Of a stretch of 5,115 bases of DNA, positions 3,665 to 5,115 are shown piece by piece. Source of the stretch: Candidatus Didemnitutus sp. Lineage in GTDB: Bacteria; Verrucomicrobiota; Verrucomicrobiia; Opitutales; Opitutaceae. Position numbers and translations under genes: made by a program. Below the pieces are notes generated by a model that did no database searches, was not told where the DNA came from, and was given only the letters and a program-made list of their open reading frames with translations. Every line of letters starts with the position of its first letter. Positions within the stretch are counted from its first letter, which is position 1. The stretch is taken from assembly GCA_030682505.1 (NCBI GenBank), contig JAUXOH010000379.1, forward strand, positions 1 through 5,115. Direction: 5' to 3'.

Positions 3665-5115
3665 ATGTCCTCCGAGCTTTTCCACCAACCCCTCGCCACC
3701 CTCGCCGGCCAACTGGCCGCCGGCCGGCTTTCCGCCGTCGAATTGCTGGAAGCCGTCGTCGCGCGCACGAAGGCCGTCGAGCCTCGCGTGCGGGCCTTCA
3801 ATTCCTCCGACGAAGCCGATGCTCTCGCCCAGGCCGCCGCCTCGGACGCCCGCCGGGCCGCCGGACAGACGCTCGGCCCGCTCGACGGCATTCCCATCGG
3901 CCTGAAAGATGTCATCGCTGTCGCCGGGCAGCCGCTCACCGCCTCCAGCAAGATCCTCGCGAATTTCGTTTCACCTTACGACGCCACCGTGACGCGCAAG
4001 CTGAAGGACGCCGGCGCCGTGTTGTGGGGACGGCTCAATCTGGACGAGTTCGCGATGGGTTCGTCGACCGAGAACAGCGCGACGCACCCGACGTGCAATC
4101 CGTGGGATCTGACGCGCGTGCCCGGTGGTTCCTCCGGAGGCAGCGCCGCCGCCCTCGCCGCGGGGGCGGCCATCGCCACCCTCGGTTCCGACACGGGCGG
4201 TTCCATCCGCCAACCGGCGGCGCTCTGCGGCGTGGTGGGACTGAAACCCACCTACGGGTTGGTTTCCCGCTACGGACTTGTCGCCTACGCGTCCTCGCTC
4301 GACCAGATCGGGCCGTTCGGTCGCACGGTCGAGGACGCCGCCCTCGTGCTGCGCGCCATCGCCGGACACGATCCGCTGGATTCGACCTCGTTCAAGTCCG
4401 CCGTGCCGGACTATCAGGCCGAGTTGAGCCGGCGCACCGGCCCCTGGCGAATCGGCCTCCCAAAGGAATATCTTGGCGAGGGCCTCGACCCGGAAGTCGC
4501 CGCCGCCGTGGACGCCGCCGTGAAATTCTACCGCGGCCGCGGCTGCGAGGTGAAGGAGGTCTCGCTCCCACACACGCGCTATTGCCTCGACACCTACTAC
4601 ATCATCGCGACGGCCGAGGCATCGTCGAATCTCGCGCGCTTCGACGGCGTGCGCTACGGCCACCGTTCGAAGGATGCCACGGATGCCATCGACCTCTACG
4701 CCAAATCCCGCGCCGAAGGCTTTGGCGAGGAAGTGAAGCGCCGGATCATCCTCGGCACCCACGTGCTCTCGAGCGGTTACTACGACGCGTTCTATCTCCG
4801 CGCGCAGAAAGTCCGCACCTTGATCCGGCAGGATTTCCTCAACACTTACCGCGACGTCGACGCGCTGCTCACGCCCACGACGCCCACGCCCGCCTTCAAG
4901 CTGGGCGAGAAGGCCGATCCGCTCGCGATGTATCTCTGCGACGTCTTCACGATCGGCGTGAACCTCGCCGGGCTGCCGGCGATCAGCGTGCCCGGCGGAT
5001 TCACCCGCGCCGGCCTGCCGGTCGGCCTGCAGTTGATCGGCCAACCCTTCCGCGAAGCCGACCTCCTCGCGATGGCCCACACCTACGAACAAGCCCACGA
5101 CTGGCACCGCCAAAC
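3665..5115 (+). CDS. gatA: Glu-tRNA(Gln)/Asp-tRNA(Asn) amidotransferase subunit A (3'-truncated by window edge)
   Basis: GatA is the glutaminase of GatCAB: it releases ammonia from glutamine, which is channelled to GatB for tRNA transamidation. The frame stays open for 483 codons to the window edge, so only a few C-terminal residues should be missing (family about 485-495). The amidase-signature Ser-cisSer-Lys triad is complete: Lys81 in IGLKDV, Ser156 in PGGSSGGSAAA and Ser180 in SDTGGSIRQPA, two residues higher than the Lys79/Ser154/Ser178 of Staphylococcus aureus GatA. Residues that bind the glutamine substrate there also have counterparts: an Arg in EVKRRIILGT (near 360) and Asp426 in CDVFTIGVNLAGLPA. 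The start at 3665 follows gatC by 23 bases, without an obvious Shine-Dalgarno sequence. MSSELFHQPLATLAGQL matches the usual N-terminal helix. General amidases share the signature, but gatC upstream and the GatA-specific C-terminal motifs make this assignment firm. Confidence 0.96.
   Translation, partial: MSSELFHQPLATLAGQLAAGRLSAVELLEAVVARTKAVEPRVRAFNSSDEADALAQAAASDARRAAGQTLGPLDGIPIGLKDVIAVAGQPLTASSKILANFVSPYDATVTRKLKDAGAVLWGRLNLDEFAMGSSTENSATHPTCNPWDLTRVPGGSSGGSAAALAAGAAIATLGSDTGGSIRQPAALCGVVGLKPTYGLVSRYGLVAYASSLDQIGPFGRTVEDAALVLRAIAGHDPLDSTSFKSAVPDYQAELSRRTGPWRIGLPKEYLGEGLDPEVAAAVDAAVKFYRGRGCEVKEVSLPHTRYCLDTYYIIATAEASSNLARFDGVRYGHRSKDATDAIDLYAKSRAEGFGEEVKRRIILGTHVLSSGYYDAFYLRAQKVRTLIRQDFLNTYRDVDALLTPTTPTPAFKLGEKADPLAMYLCDVFTIGVNLAGLPAISVPGGFTRAGLPVGLQLIGQPFREADLLAMAHTYEQAHDWHRQ

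Noticed and set aside
3971..5113. Long open frame (380 codons) on the minus strand opposite gatA
   Set aside because: It is a shadow of gatA: high GC at third positions keeps the antisense frame open. The translation is low-complexity (Arg/Gly/Ala/Glu-rich) with no recognisable motif, while the plus strand gives an unmistakable GatA.

Overview
The window is GC-rich chromosomal DNA from a free-living bacterium. The repeat type, the transposase subfamily and the gene content look most like Verrucomicrobiota, plausibly Opitutaceae. That placement is inference from pattern memory, not a search result.

Layout from left to right. (1) Positions 23-576 hold a small mobile-element relic: a REP-associated tyrosine transposase (RAYT) reading frame on the minus strand, bracketed by two nearly identical palindromic REP repeats (28-54 and 549-575). 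A third, degenerate, inverted copy lies at 70-101. The transposase has its HxH motif, but Cys replaces the catalytic Tyr and its N-terminal part lies in another frame, so I call it a pseudogene. (2) Positions 611-3235 hold three minus-strand genes, transcribed leftwards: a PII signal protein (glnB family), a 4-hydroxyproline 2-epimerase and a DadA-like FAD-dependent D-amino-acid dehydrogenase. The last two overlap by 4 bases (ATGA). Together they would epimerise trans-4-hydroxy-L-proline to cis-4-hydroxy-D-proline and then oxidise it. The REP hairpin at 546-570, with its T-run, sits where the terminator of this operon would be expected. (3) A 115-base divergent gap (3236-3350) separates glnB from gatC (3351-3641) and gatA (3665 to the right edge, 3'-truncated) on the plus strand. 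These encode two of the three subunits of the GatCAB amidotransferase; gatB is not in the window and may lie beyond the right edge.

The genes form three functional blocks: a decayed transposon with its repeats, an imino-acid catabolic pair linked in orientation to a nitrogen-status sensor, and glutamine-dependent tRNA transamidation. The unusual signals are in the REP/RAYT block. Nothing here amounts to a wholly new system, but the geometry of the repeats (reading frame opening and closing inside the REPs, doubled 8-bp palindromes, inverted partner, terminator-like T-runs) is worth checking genome-wide.
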